A stretch of 64,000 nucleotides of DNA from Piromyces finnis (Eukaryota; Neocallimastigomycota; Neocallimastigomycetes; Neocallimastigales; Neocallimastigaceae): positions 62,001-126,000 of the forward strand of contig MCFH01000035.1 of NCBI GenBank assembly GCA_002104945.1. Reading direction: 5' to 3'. This document shows positions 34,101 through 47,753 of the stretch, in pieces; position 1 is the first letter of the stretch, and each line of letters opens with the position of its first letter. A program made the position numbers and the translations under genes. The notes beneath the pieces are model-generated. The model saw only the letters and a list, made by a program, of their open reading frames with translations, was not told the origin of the DNA and made no database searches.

Positions 34101-36472
34101 GTGATACATTATACTGATTACTTCTAGGTGATATTAATTCTTCCTCTTGAGAAGCTATTTTTTGAGTATCCATATAGCGATGAATATCAGAAGGTGATAT
34201 AAATATGAAGTCTTGTGATTGTTGTTGTTTCTTATTTTCTAATTTATTTATAGGTATTGGTGAAAATGTTATTGATTCTTGTGATTGTTGCTGTTTTTGA
34301 TTTTCCAATTTATTTAGATGTATTGGTGAAAATATTATTGATTCTTGTGATTGTGATGGTATTTTTTGAGTATCCATATATTTATTATCTTTAGCATCAA
34401 TCATTTGTGTTGATATTTGAGTATCGATATAACTTTTATCCTTACTTTTTTCCTTATTATGTGGTGATATAAAATTATTAAATTCAGGAGATCCTATACT
34501 GGGTGATTCTAAGAAAATTGGATTGTATTCCTGAGATAAGGAATTCTTAATTTCATTATATTTATTTTTAGTTTTTGTATTTGATGTTAAATCAGAAACT
34601 GTTCTTCTAGATTTATTATTTATATTTGGCGTTTCCTCATCAGATTCTGATGCTAATACTTCATCTGAATCTGATTCTGAATTATTAATTTTTTTACGCT
34701 TTGGCGAAGAAAAGACATTAGAATTAATAATTACTGAATCATAATCATCTAATTGCAAGAATGAACGCTTATTAGATATATCATCATCATTTCCAATATC
34801 CTATTATAATATAATAATTAGCGTATTATATAATTATAAGCTTTTAATATTTTTTTTTACTTTATATTATATTTATAACTATCAATGATAATACTCGATA
34901 ACTTACAGAATAACTTCCATTAAAATTACTTAATGTGTATCCCAAAGAATTTTCAAATTCAGACTCGGTCTCAGGAATAATATTTTCATCAAATTCATTG
35001 TATTTATTTCTATTATCATCAATAGAAATGTCATTAAGATCTTGTATACAATCTTGTGTATCAGTTTCAATATATTCTTGAGTTGCAACATATGATGCTT
35101 CATAATTTTGAGTTTGTGTTACTTGAGAAAAGTCATTTGTTAATTCATATGGTTGAGTACTATTATTATTGTTATTTGGTAATAATAGATCATTTGGTTT
35201 AATAAAAGTTGGATTTTTAATTTTTGAAGAACTAGTAGAATCATTAGAAAGCTGTCTATTATCAGAATTCTCATCTTTATTAGGTATATTACTCATTAAT
35301 ATTGTATTAGTAAATTCATTTTCTTTTTTCATTATTAAATTGCTTTTTTCAATTGGAATAATATTTCTTAATTCCGCTTCATTTATAGGAATTGTATTAG
35401 GTAATTCATTTTCATTTATAGGAATTGTATTTGGAAATTCATTTTCATTTATAGGAATTGTATTAGGCAATTCATTTTCATTTATAGGAATTGTATTTGG
35501 AAATTCATTTTCATTATTTATAGGAATTGTATTAGGAAATTCATTTTCATTATTTATAGGAATTGTATTAGGAAATTCATTTCCATTATTTATAGGAATT
35601 GTATTAGGAAATTCATTTTCATTATTTATAGGAATTGTATTAGGAAATTCATTTTCATTATTTATAGGAATTGTATTAGGAAATTCATTTTCATTATTTA
35701 TAGGAATTGTATTAGGAAATTCATTTTCATTATTTATAGGAATTGTATTAGGAAATTCATTTTCATTATTTATAGGAATTGTATTAGGAAATTCATTTTC
35801 ATTATTTATAGGAATTGTATTAGGAAATTCATTTCCATTATTTATAGGAATTGTATTAGGAAATTCATTTCCATTATTTATAGGAATTGTATTAGGAAAT
35901 TCATTTTCATTATTTATAGGAATTGTATTAGGAAATTCATTTCCATTTACTGGAATAGTATTAGGTATTTTATTTTCATTTATTATTACTGCATTTAGTA
36001 ATTCATTTTCATTTATAGGGATAGTATTTGGTAATTCATTTTCATTTATTAGAACATTATTAGGAAACATATTTTTATTTGTTTGTATAACATTAGTAAA
36101 TTTATTTCCATTAATAGGAATAGTATTTAAAAGTTCAGTATCAGTTATTTCATTTTTATTAGCTATTTTTGCATTGATAGATACAATGTTTAATAAATCA
36201 TTAAATTTAAAATTAACTAATTCTGATTTTGATAGCTGCTGTTTCATTTTATCCTTATTAGTAAACATTTCCGGTATTTGATAAAAAAAATATAAAGAAG
36301 AATTCACTTTATATTTATGTTCCATAGGAACATCACCTTTCTTCTTTTCAAAGGAAAAATTTTCATTGGAAATATTATATTTGTCATTTATTAAATTTTT
36401 ATATTTTAGGTTTTTAGGAAAATTAAATTTTAAATAAACATCTTTTTGAATTCTTTTCCTTTGCATTGGCAT
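29394..36472 (-). CDS. Giant OB-fold / SQ-cluster protein, SHLD2 (shieldin)-like candidate
   Basis: Eight exons (36472-34907, 34800-33462, 33356-31434, 31306-31226, 31101-30891, 30805-30708, 30632-30483, 30367-29394) join in frame: 6342 bases, 2113 residues. In order: a basic start; a repeat array (about residues 110-370) of 11-12-residue units reading NEFPNTIPINNE; an acidic disordered stretch with repeated SQ and SP sites (about 600-880); a long Ser/Asn-rich linker; a first beta-rich, OB-like module (about 1440-1610, from ILPPDIEIVDSLDFLVKQ to RFFIIKN); a second (about 1640-1710, VTVKQLVNY through YELWKVEIID); a helical stretch; then a last module with an AT-hook-like KRKRGRKP, a CNKC pair and further Cys near the end. 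Several OB folds with a Cys pair at the C-terminus after a long disordered head is the SHLD2 plan; RADX or CTC1-type proteins are alternatives. Role inferred: ssDNA binding in double-strand-break repair. Confidence 0.6.
31121..31168. repeat. TA dinucleotide run in intron 4
   Basis: About 20 TA units between exons 4 and 5 of the giant gene. Confidence 0.85.
35370..36035. repeat. Coding minisatellite, 33/36-bp unit
   Basis: In exon 1 of the giant gene. Sixteen nearly identical units encode (N)NENEFPNTIPIN, thirteen of them in or beside the 36-bp core array and the outer ones as 33-bp units with Leu for Phe. Degenerate units on the N-terminal side (KFTNVIQTN, MFPNNVLIN, ELLNAVIIN) show older copies. 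The change of N-N-E to N-N-G at four units is the main variation. Confidence 0.95.
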
Positions 36473-37580
36473 AAATTTAGATAGTAATTTTAAAAATAAA
36501 ATAAATAAAATATAAATAAATATTTTATATAATTGTGTTAATTTATATAAAATTTAATATGTTGTTATCAAAATTTGAATTATATAATACTAATTTATAC
36601 AATTGTTAGGTTTTAAAAATGTTTATTGTTATTTTTATTGTTATTACTACTATTTTTATTATCAATAACTGCTCTGTTTATATTAATTAAAATTTCATCC
36701 TTTCTCTCGATTCTTTATATTATTATCATTTTGTTTCTTTTTCATTTACTTGGAATTTTTAATTGCATTATTAATAATAAAACTATTTAAATAAATATTT
36801 TATAAAATTAATAACATATATAATATTATAATTAAATAAAATCAAAATATTATAATATTGCTTATAAGTAATAGCTATAGTATTTACTATTAATATAAAT
36901 TCAATTAGTTTAACACTTAAAGAATATTTGTATATATTCATAAAAATAAAATAAAAAAAATAAAAAAAAAAAAAAAGTATTATTTTAAAAGTGAAATTAT
37001 ATATTAAATCATAATATTTAAAGCCATATATCTCTTCAAATAATATATTGATTGTATAAAAATAAATATTTAAAATAGTTTTACTAGCCACTAAATTATT
37101 ATACATTTTTAAATAATAATAGTTTTTTTTAATAATTATTAAATAATAAATTAATATATTAATTATTCATAATTAATTAATTAATTTATAAACATATTAA
37201 TAATTTTTTTTTTTTTTTTTTGAAAAAGTGATTAATATGTTTTTATTTTAAAAAAATTGAATAATATTTATAAATTAAATATTAAATTTAAAAATAAAAA
37301 CATTTTTTTTATTTCTTATAATAATTAAATATTTTTTTTTTCAAAAAAATAAAAATAAAAAAAAAAATAAAAGTAATAATAAAGTAGTATTAAAATTATT
37401 AATAACATAAAAATATTTTGATCATTAAAATTAATATTGTATTTATATTTTTATTATAATTTCTTTATAATATAATTTTATAATTTTAGCAAATTAGTAT
37501 ATTCATTAAATATACTTTTTTAATATCAATTTCAAGCAGAAAATAAATTATCATTTTATACAAATTATTAATAATTAACG
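36473..37580. other. Divergent AT-rich promoter region
   Basis: Between the giant gene and the proteasome gene, which diverge. Poly-T at 37207-37221 and A-rich runs at 36944-36975 and 37339-37369. An antiparallel frame of about 107 residues (37106-36783) is made of Ile/Phe/Tyr/Asn only and is not credible. Confidence 0.5.
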
Positions 37581-39000
37581 ATGGAAGTTCTTCTTGGTAT
37601 TCAAGGAAAGGATTTTGTTTTAGTTGCTAGTGATGCTTTAGCCATTACTTCAATTGTTGCAATGAAACGTAATCATAATAAAACTAGAAAATTAAATGAT
37701 AATGTATTATTAATGTTTTCAGGTGAAGGTGGTGATTCTGTACAATTTTGTGAATTTATTCAACGTAATGTTCAATTAAATGGCATTCGTAGAGGATATC
37801 CTTTATCCACAAAAGCAGCTGCAAACTTTACAAGAGTTGAATTAGCTGAATCACTTAGATCAAGAGTAAATATTTCATAATATTATAAAGAATGTTAAAT
37901 TAAAATAATATAAAAGAATCAATATACTATAAATAATCAAATTTTACAAGTTATAATTCAATAATCATACCATGGTTGATACATTTGAGATAGTAATTAT
38001 TCAAACATTACAATTATATTTAATTAATATAATGATAAAACGTCTAAACAGAATTTGAAAATGTATAGTTATTTGAAATAGCATATTTTAAAATTTTAAA
38101 ATAAAAATAGTAGAAAATGGAAATAATATTTATTTAAAGAATAAAATAATAAAATAATCATAATTATTGTTTGTTATTAATACTGTTATAATTTAAAATA
38201 ATTTTGAAGTTCAAATTTATTAAGAATGAAATAATTAATAAAACAGTTTAAAAAAATAACATATAATCAATACTAAATGTATTAACCATCAATCATTAAA
38301 TATTAAAATATTCATAATGCAAAGATAAATAACAAAACACAAATAAGATGAAAAGCTTATAATTAATAAAGAGTAATAATAAAAAGAAATTAATACATCA
38401 AACAAAATAAAAAATCATCAATAAAAAAAAACCTATATCAATAAAAAATAATTATTTTTAAGTAGATCAGATAATTTAAAAAATAAAAATCTGAAATTTC
38501 AATATTTTATTCCATATTCAAAATAGAATCAAATAAATAATAAAAAGTTAATTATATGACTTTCACTTTTGAAAATAATTAAATATAAAAATCAAATTTA
38601 ATATTAATAATATTACTAAAATATAAAATATAAAATATGTAAATTCAAAAATTAATCATATATTTTATTCTTATTTAATAATATAAATATTTACTAGCAT
38701 CCATATCAAGTTAATTTATTAATTGCTGGTTGTGACCCTGACACTGGTGTTCCAGAATTATATTGGATGGATTATTTAGCATCATTAAAAAAATTACCAT
38801 TTGCTGTTCAAGGTTATGGTCAATACTTTTGTAACTCAACTATGGATAGATACTACCGTCCAGATATGAACTTAGAAGAAGCTAAGGCTTTAATGAAAAA
38901 ATGTATCAATGAATTAAAGGTTCGTTTTATCATTAACTTTAGTGATTTCGTATTCCAAGTTGTAGATAAAGATGGTATCAAAGAAATTAAATTGGAATAA
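37581..39000 (+). CDS. PRE1: 20S proteasome subunit beta-4 (PSMB2 / Pre1)
   Basis: Two exons (37581-37865 and 38698-39000) join in frame to 195 residues, the usual length. It is one of the non-catalytic beta subunits of the 20S core. The start MEVLLGIQGKDFVLVASD lacks the processed Gly-Thr of active beta subunits, as expected for beta-4. Further family marks are NHNKTRKLNDNVLLMFSGEGGD, then NLLIAGCDPDTGVPELYWMDYLAS across the second exon, and YGQYF near the domain end. The one intron is 832 bases, several times longer than the other introns in this window (mostly 70-200), and is strongly A-rich on the coding strand with no visible element inside. Confidence 0.96.
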
Positions 39001-40007
39001 ACAAGTTAATTAAAACACCTTATCACATAAAATATAATAATACACAAATACATTTTATCATTATGGCATTTATTAAATAAATCAGATTAATAATAAAAAA
39101 AAATTTAATATTACAAACTAACAATTGTACTTAAAAAAGGAAACACAATATTTTAAAATAAAGTAACAAAGAAATTTAATAATAATAACTATAATAAAAT
39201 AGTATATATAAAAAAAAAATTAATAAAAATTAATAAAAAAATATCAAAAACTATAAACTAATTATAAAAGAATTTAAATTTATTAATAAAGGACAATTAA
39301 AAAATATATAAAATGATATATCATATTATAAAGCTATCTTTACATAAAAAGAAAGAAAGGTCTTTTTCAATAGAAAAAAATTATCGTTTTATATTTTTTA
39401 TCTTATTAACAATAATAACAATTAAATAGGATATAAAAATTATTAGAATTTTATCATATTATATTAAGTTTGGTTTTAATTATTTTAACAAATAGAAATT
39501 TATGGTTAATTTACCTCTAACAATTATAAAAATGTCATTAATATAAGGTCAATGAAAAACTATGTATTTTCTACTTTTGATCTGTAAAAATAACCTCAAT
39601 TTGAGAAATAATATAATTATATATATTATTAATTTCTTATTTAAATAATGTTTTTTTTTTAAAAAAAAAAAAATTATCTTATATTTAAAATTTTCATACA
39701 AAATTTGGATGGTTATCTTTAAATGTGATAAAAAAAAATGAATGATTAACACAATTTTATAAGATAGTAATCTATATAGATAATTAATTTTTCATTATAT
39801 ATATTATTTTGTTTAGTTTTGCTTTTTTTATTTATTAAAGTTCATGTTTTAATGTTAAACTTTAATTTTTTTTTATTATATTATATAAATATATAAATCA
39901 TTTTATTTTACCTTTAAAGTTTTTTATTTTACTTCATAGTATCATATTAGAATTGTTTTTTATTAAATTTGCAAATTTTTAATCTATAGATTATATGATT
40001 CAAAATT
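39001..40007. other. AT-rich spacer, nothing recognised
   Basis: A T9-A13-type foldback lies near 39652-39673. Otherwise no gene, array or RNA. It should contain the promoter of the aminotransferase gene. Confidence 0.5.
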
Positions 40008-42481
40008 ATGGACAATAGTCAAAAAAATTCAGTCAAAAGAATACATCAAATATTAAATCATTTAACTGACGCGAATACAGAATGTATATTTTAAATAAAA
40101 TAAATTAAAATATTAATAATATAATATTATAACTTTTTAAATCACCTTAAAAAAATCTTCATTTAAAAATAATGATAATAATTTAACACAACCCCTTTTA
40201 TTATTTTATGCTGAATAATCTTTTAAAACTATCAAAACATAGCATCAACTTTTGATAATGTTTATTTTGCCCCAAAAGATGCAATTTTTTCATTATCCTA
40301 TGACTATGAAATGGATCCAGCGTCACAAAAAATTGATATAAGTGTTGGAGCCTATCGAGATGAAAATGTATATCATATCTTAATTATGTAATATAATACA
40401 AAAAATAATTTCTAATGATTATTATTAATATATATATATATATTTTATGTGATATTTAAATTTTGAACTATGAATTATCATGATTATGATAACATGATAT
40501 TTTAAAATAAACATCTATTAAATAAAATGAATACAAAAATCACTTTATTCACTATTATGAAAAGGGAAAACCATGGGTATTACCAGTAGTAAGAAAGGTA
40601 TTTCATTCCTACACAATTGCTATTATCAAAAAAATTATATATATATATAAGATTTATATTCAATATATAATAAATAATTTTTAAAAGTGAGACATATTGT
40701 TAATATATATATTTGTTATAATAATACAAAAGGCAACGAAAATGGTAATTTCAGATCCAAATTATAATCATGAATATTTGTCAATGATAGGTGATCGAGA
40801 ATTTACAACATCAGCATTAAAATTGATTTTAGGACCTGATAATCAATCAATATTGGAAAATAGAGTAAAAAAAAAAAAATAAAATAAAAATACATTTTTA
40901 ATGATAATAACATAGAATCAATATTCACATGTTTTGATATAATAATTAATAATTATTTAATAATAAAACAACAATATAGGCAAGTGGAATTCAAACAATT
41001 TCTGGAACAGGTGCTCTACGATTATGCTGTGAATTCTTAAAGAAATTTACCACTAATAAAATTTACATTTCAGATCCAACATGGTGTAATTGCTCATTAT
41101 TTAATATATCATTAATATTATTATAATTTATTATAAAAGAAGAGACTATTATAAAACTATATTTGTATTATTTATGATATATTTATATTATTATTCTCAT
41201 TATAATTCACATTATTATTAATTAGCAAACCATATTAGGATTATTGAAGAAGCTGGTTTAGAATATGATTATTATTACTATTGGGATAAAAATGAAAAAA
41301 AAATCAATATTGATAAATGGATAGAAACAATTAAAGTATATATATATATATGTATTAATAATGAAGTAATAAATTTTAGTACAATTATTCTTAGAAATTT
41401 TATTTTTATATATTTATTTCTTAATCATTTAAAGAATGCACCTGACCATTCTGTATTTTTAATGCATGCATGCGCACATAATCCAACTGGAATGGATCCA
41501 ACTTCTGAACAATGGATAAGGATTCGAGATGCAATGATAGTAAATTTACTATTTAATATAATAAAAAAATTAAATATTTTTGCAAATAGTATTTATTATT
41601 ATAATACTTTTTCATATAAGTAAAATCAACTTCTATGTCAATAATATGCTTTTTTGCTAGGTTAAACAACATATACCATTATTTGATTGTGCGTATCAAG
41701 GATTTGCTAGTGGTGACCTTAATAGAGATGCTTTTGCTGTTCGACTTTTTGCAAATTCAAAATTCGAAATGTTTGTTGCTCAATCATTTTCAAAGAATTT
41801 AGGATTGTATAGTGAACGCTGTGGGTGTCTTTCTATGATATGTAACACAACTAGTGCTATGGAACGCTGTCGATCACAGTTAGCTTACATTGCTAGAGCT
41901 CACATATCTAATCCTCCTGCATTTGGTGCAAAAATAGCAACTCTAATTATAAATACACCTGAATTATATTATGAATGGTAAAAGAATGAAAATAATTTTC
42001 ACAAAATTTATATATCTTCAAAATTTATAATAAGAAAAAAAATAAATATGTATATCATATTAAATTTTTTATATATTTATATTATTGAATAATAGGGAAG
42101 AAAATCTTGCTGTAATGTCAGGAAGAATAAAACAAATGCGTAAAAGATTTTATAATATTTTACTAGATCTTAATACCCCAGGTAACTGGAAACATATCAT
42201 TGAACAAATCGGGCCATTTTGTTACACGGGTTTAACAAGTAAATTATTTAAAATAGAGCAGATTTAAAAATTTACAACAAATCATTTATTATTTAAATTT
42301 CTATTAATTAATTTTTTTTTTCTTTAATATCAATTTAATAGAAAAACAATCCATTACTTTAAGAGAAAAATTCCATATATATTTAACAGATTCTGGTAGA
42401 ATATCCGTTACCGGTTTAAATGATAGTAATATTCGATATTTCGTAGAATCATTCGATTGGGTAGTTAGACACATCAATTAG
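40008..42481 (+). CDS. AAT: Aspartate aminotransferase, cytosolic type
   Basis: Ten exons (40008-40083, 40243-40367, 40565-40597, 40733-40864, 40980-41085, 41226-41335, 41435-41539, 41661-41977, 42096-42238, 42342-42481) join in frame to 428 residues. The enzyme exchanges amino groups between aspartate and 2-oxoglutarate using pyridoxal phosphate. Visible marks: [23 protein letters not shown] near the start, ISGTGALR, the HNPTGMDP block, the cofactor-binding [19 protein letters not shown], the Schiff-base Lys in [14 protein letters not shown], and a C-terminal [11 protein letters not shown]. No organelle leader is obvious (the first ~20 residues contain Asp and Glu), so cytosolic placement is likelier. 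All catalytic residues that I can check are present. Confidence 0.94.
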
Positions 42482-43349
<868 letters not shown>

Positions 43350-46262
43350 ATGTCTCTATCTACCGAAAAGGAAGCAACAAAAATAATGGTTGCTGCAAGA
43401 CAATCAGCATTAAAAAGAATTTCAGAAATGTAATTATTAAAATTCATTAAATATTTACAATAATTGTGGTCTTTTATAATATAATAAGCCGGAATATAGA
43501 ATAACGAAGCTAATATATATAAATAAATAATTTATAATTTTTTAATAACTTATGGACTTAATAATATAAATTTTACTCAGCATGTTATTATATAATTTCC
43601 TAATTAATAACAAAATATAAAATATGTTATCTTCAACTATCTTCTTAATAATGCATTGAAGTTATATTGCTTCAATAATTCACTTTTTTATTGTATATAA
43701 AAAATAAAGAAAGAAAATAAAAAAAAAAAAAAAAATAGAAAAAAAATTAGAATCACATGAAATTAAATTTCAAAAATGTTTTATTTATTTAATATTATGA
43801 ATAATAATAAAAATAATATCTTTTTATATATTTTTTATTTATAATTTCTATATCTAATAATTTAAATATTAATACTCAATTATTAGTTTAAAACATCCAG
43901 ATGACCTTAATACCAAATTAGCAAGAACTCGACAAAAAATATATTTTGAAAAAGCATCTATTGATGCTCAAATGAAATCATTAGTACAGTCACAGTTGGA
44001 TGATTCACAACGTGGCTTGGAAATTCTTGATGAATCTAAGAAAGAAACAGCTATCATAAAAAAAAATTTAGAATCAATTGATTCTCTATGCCTTGATAGT
44101 CAAGGAATGATAAATAACTTTCCAGAAATAAAAAAAGTAATATAAAACTTATTTAAATATAAAAATAATGATAATAACCATTTTAAAAATAAATATATAT
44201 TAATAATTAAATAAAATTTTTTGTTGTTGTTTATTCAATATATTTAATAATAAATATATTAATAATATTATATATATATTATTTCATAATGAAATCATTG
44301 AAATATTCTTTCAATACTTAATTAAATATTAAAAAAAAAAAAAAAAAGTTATCAAAAGCAAGAACCAATTTTGTACATACAAAAGAAATGGTAGAAAGTT
44401 TCCTACATCTAGATGAAAAATTAAGTGTAATAGATCAACTTCTTACACAAGAAATAGAGAAAGAAAAATATGCCACAGAAATGCTTTTAGTTATTCATTT
44501 TAAAATTTCAGAATTAAAATTATTTCAAGAAAGAATTATGTATAAAGCTCAAACTTTATCATCAGATGAACGCTTAACTCTTGTAAATTATTTTTCAACA
44601 CTTAATCATCAAATAGAAAGTTTTGAAAAATACTTTTGGTCACTTGTCGAAAATATTTATGATGTATTAATAAACACAAATGTTAAATCAATCATTTATA
44701 TTTTAAAAATTATAGAGGCAGAAGAGCAATTTGATGATCGTCTTAAACATAATGATAAAACAAAAATGCTTCATAAAGCCAGCGGATATAGAGAAAAATT
44801 TTTCAATATTGTAAGTAAAGCAATTGATAAACGTTTTATGGAGCAGTTTCAATTCAAAGGTGAAGAAGGTGAAGAGGCATCGGTAGAAATTTTAGAACGT
44901 ACTGGTTTTATTATTGATGATTTAACCATGGTTCATGATGAATTCATTCCTAAATTCCCAAAAAAATATGCTATTTTTAATTATTTTATGTTAGAATACC
45001 ATCGTCATATGAAATCTGTCATGGATAGAATTATTGCGGATGTTTCAGATACCGGAGCCATTTTAATGATTCTTCGTTGGGTCCAAGAATATTATACCGA
45101 TATGAGTACACGTTTAGGAGTTGCTGAAGATTCATTGGAACCACAGCTTCTTGATGGTAAAGAAGATAAATTAATTAATGATTATCTTTCTTTGAATCAT
45201 CAAAAATCTGTAGAATGGATTACCAATATTATGAGTTCCGGTATTAAGCGTTTCAGTGAAAGAGAAGAACCACCAGAAGTTAATCCAAATGGTAATTATA
45301 ATCTCTCACTATCTGTGATCCTCTTCCAAATTATTAATCAACAAATTAATTTGGCAAAGTCTTCTAACCGTAGTGAATTGGCCTTTGATGTAGTTATGGA
45401 ATGTAAAAAAACCATTCGAATTTTCCAAAATGGATGGAAAGATACGGTTAATAAAGAATACCAATTTTATGTTAATTCTCCAGAAACCAGTCCTAAGGGT
45501 CTTCCAGAATATTTAATTGCCTTAGCAAATGATTGTTTATGGTGTTCAGAATATACTGAGGAAATTATCAAGGAAGTAAAGCATATCTTTAATGAAGAAG
45601 AAAATGAAAAAATTAGTAAAGAATTAGGTGAGGTACAAAAAGAATTTATGAATGTCTCCAAACGATGTATCTATATTTTAATTGAAATTATGATGATGGA
45701 TGTAAAGTCAACCTTCTCACAATTATACAGTCAGGGATGGTACGAAGAATCACAAATGAATGTAATTATTTGTACCTTACTTGATTATTGTGGTGATTTC
45801 CAAGAATATTTCCAAGAATATCTCTTTACTAAATTCATTACTGACTTAAATGAGCGTTTCGTTATTGCTTACTTGGAAGCATTTTCAAATCGTAATGCAA
45901 AATTAAAAATGCCAAGTTGTACTACAATTATTGAATCTGATATAAAGCAAGCAGAAGAATTCTTTAGTAATTATCGTTCATCGAAACGTGTTACTGAATC
46001 TTTCAAACCTATCCATTTATTTGTAGCCATGATTACTAGTAGTCCAACAATGATATTTTTGGATTATTATTCACTCTATAAAGAATATTCAGATGTTCCA
46101 TTGAATTTCATAGATAATGTTTTACATAAAAGAGATGATCTTCAAAATGTTCAAATTAAAGATATTATGGAACAGTGTAATCAAAAAGCAAAAGAAGAAA
46201 AAGAAAAAATGACAGATGCTACTAAAGAAATATCTTCTGTTTTCTCTAGATTGTCTATATAA
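43350..46262 (+). CDS. SEC6: Exocyst complex subunit SEC6 (EXOC3)
   Basis: Three exons (43350-43429, 43887-44136, 44349-46262) join in frame to 747 residues, close to the family's usual length. SEC6 is part of the eight-subunit exocyst that tethers secretory vesicles at the plasma membrane, at hyphal tips in fungi. The N-terminal third is coiled-coil-like (LARTRQKIYFEKASIDAQ, KSLVQSQLDDSQRGLEIL), and the rest is the helical Sec6 domain: EFIPKFPKKYAIFNYFMLEYH, RWVQEYYTDMSTRLGV, WITNIMSSGIKRF, and the late PIHLFVAMITSSPTMIFLDY block. The first exon encodes only 26 residues; its ATG at 43350 follows an A-rich leader. Codon use shifts toward C-ending codons from about 44900 onward, as for a well-expressed gene. 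Confidence 0.9.
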
Positions 46263-47753
46263 ATTTAAACCAAAATATTAAAAAGTATATATATTTCATG
46301 TAACAAAAAACAAAAATTTTTTTTAAAAAAAAAAAAAGTATTTATCAACAATAAAATGATAATGTCAATAATATAATTAACACAAATTAAAAAAAAAAAA
46401 AAAAATTATTATTATATTATTTATTAATTAATAGTAATTATGATTATAAAGTATTATGTTGATTATATATAATAAAATTTATATATTTTTCATAATTATT
46501 TTCTTTTTTTTTTTTTATTTTCTATTTTTTTTTTTTTTTTTTTTTTTAATCTATTATTTTTTCTTTAAATTATCCCATATTTTTATTTGGTGTAAATAAA
46601 GCAAATAAAAAATATTGAAATATTTAATTGTAAAAAAATAAAAATGATGCATTATTGAAGAAAAAAAATTTTATATTAAAAATTAAATAAAAAAGTTTTT
46701 TTTGTGGGAAGGTTAGTAAAAAGTATATATATTATGGACACTTATTAAAATAAACCATTAATATATAAATGTTGTAATATTTTTCATAACTATCGATAAT
46801 ATATATTTTTTTACCTATTTAATAAATATTATTGAAGATTTAAACTTTTGAACAAGGTAAAAGAATAAAAAAAATTATTTTCTTATTATTATCTCCCCTT
46901 TTTATGCCAATTATTAATTTTTTAACTTTCATAAATTATAAATTCATTTCATATATATAATAATATATAATAGATAAGGCTTTTTCTTTCATCGTTTATT
47001 CTCATTTTAATTATTCTCTATTGGGTTTAAATTTGATTACTATTATAAGATTGTTTTCTATATTTACTTTTTTTTTTTAACTTTCTGTTTTTTGTTTTTT
47101 TTTTTTTTTTTTTTTTTAATTGTTTAACTTTTTGTCGTAATTTGAAGAGTTTCTTTAAGTATTTGATATTTCATTTTTCAATAAAGAAAATAAATTTTAT
47201 TAATTCTTTTAAATTGAAAACTACTTTAACAATACTTTATTATTAATTATAATACTATCAAATTTTATTTTTAAGTTCTCTATTTTTATAAATTAGAATT
47301 AACGTTTTTCCTTTTAATTTAAATAAATTATATTGGTTTTATATAATTATTAAAAATTTTACAATGAATATTTTTAATTTTTGTATTAAAATTAGAATTA
47401 AATACTGAAGTTATTTTTCTATGATTATATTGTTATTTTTTAATATGGATAAACATACTTTTAAATTATTTTTGAGTTGTTGTTGTTGTTGTTATTGTTC
47501 TTTTGAAAATTTAATATTTTTTTAACTTTAATTTTTTTACCTTTATAAAAAGTTTTTGTAAGTTTTTTTTATAAAATTGTATATATATAAATAGTTATAT
47601 CAAAAATATATAATATATTTAAAAAATAAGGAAATAAAATATAAAGATTATTATAAAAAACAAATTATTAAAGATAAATATTAAATAAGACCCTATTTTT
47701 TATATATTATATTATTTTTTGTATAACAATTTTTTGCAATTTCACTGCCAATT
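46263..47753. other. Convergent AT-rich spacer
   Basis: Between the 3' ends of SEC6 and PEX11. Poly-T tracts (46504-46547, 47063-47119) and a short TTG run near 47476-47494. No gene is seen in about 1.5 kb. Confidence 0.5.

Noticed and set aside
35169-36281. 370-residue frame on the plus strand reading (SFSLFIGIVLGN)n
   Set aside because: It is the antisense of the 36-bp minisatellite in exon 1 of the giant gene; the repeat has no stops in that frame by composition only.
29394-36472. Treating the four long minus-strand frames as four separate genes
   Set aside because: GT/AG sites between them are good, phases match at every join and the sum is a whole number of codons, so one gene is the better model.
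36783-37106. 107-residue minus-strand frame upstream of the giant gene
   Set aside because: Only Ile, Tyr, Phe, Asn, Lys and Leu, with no motif; typical chance frame in AT-rich spacer.
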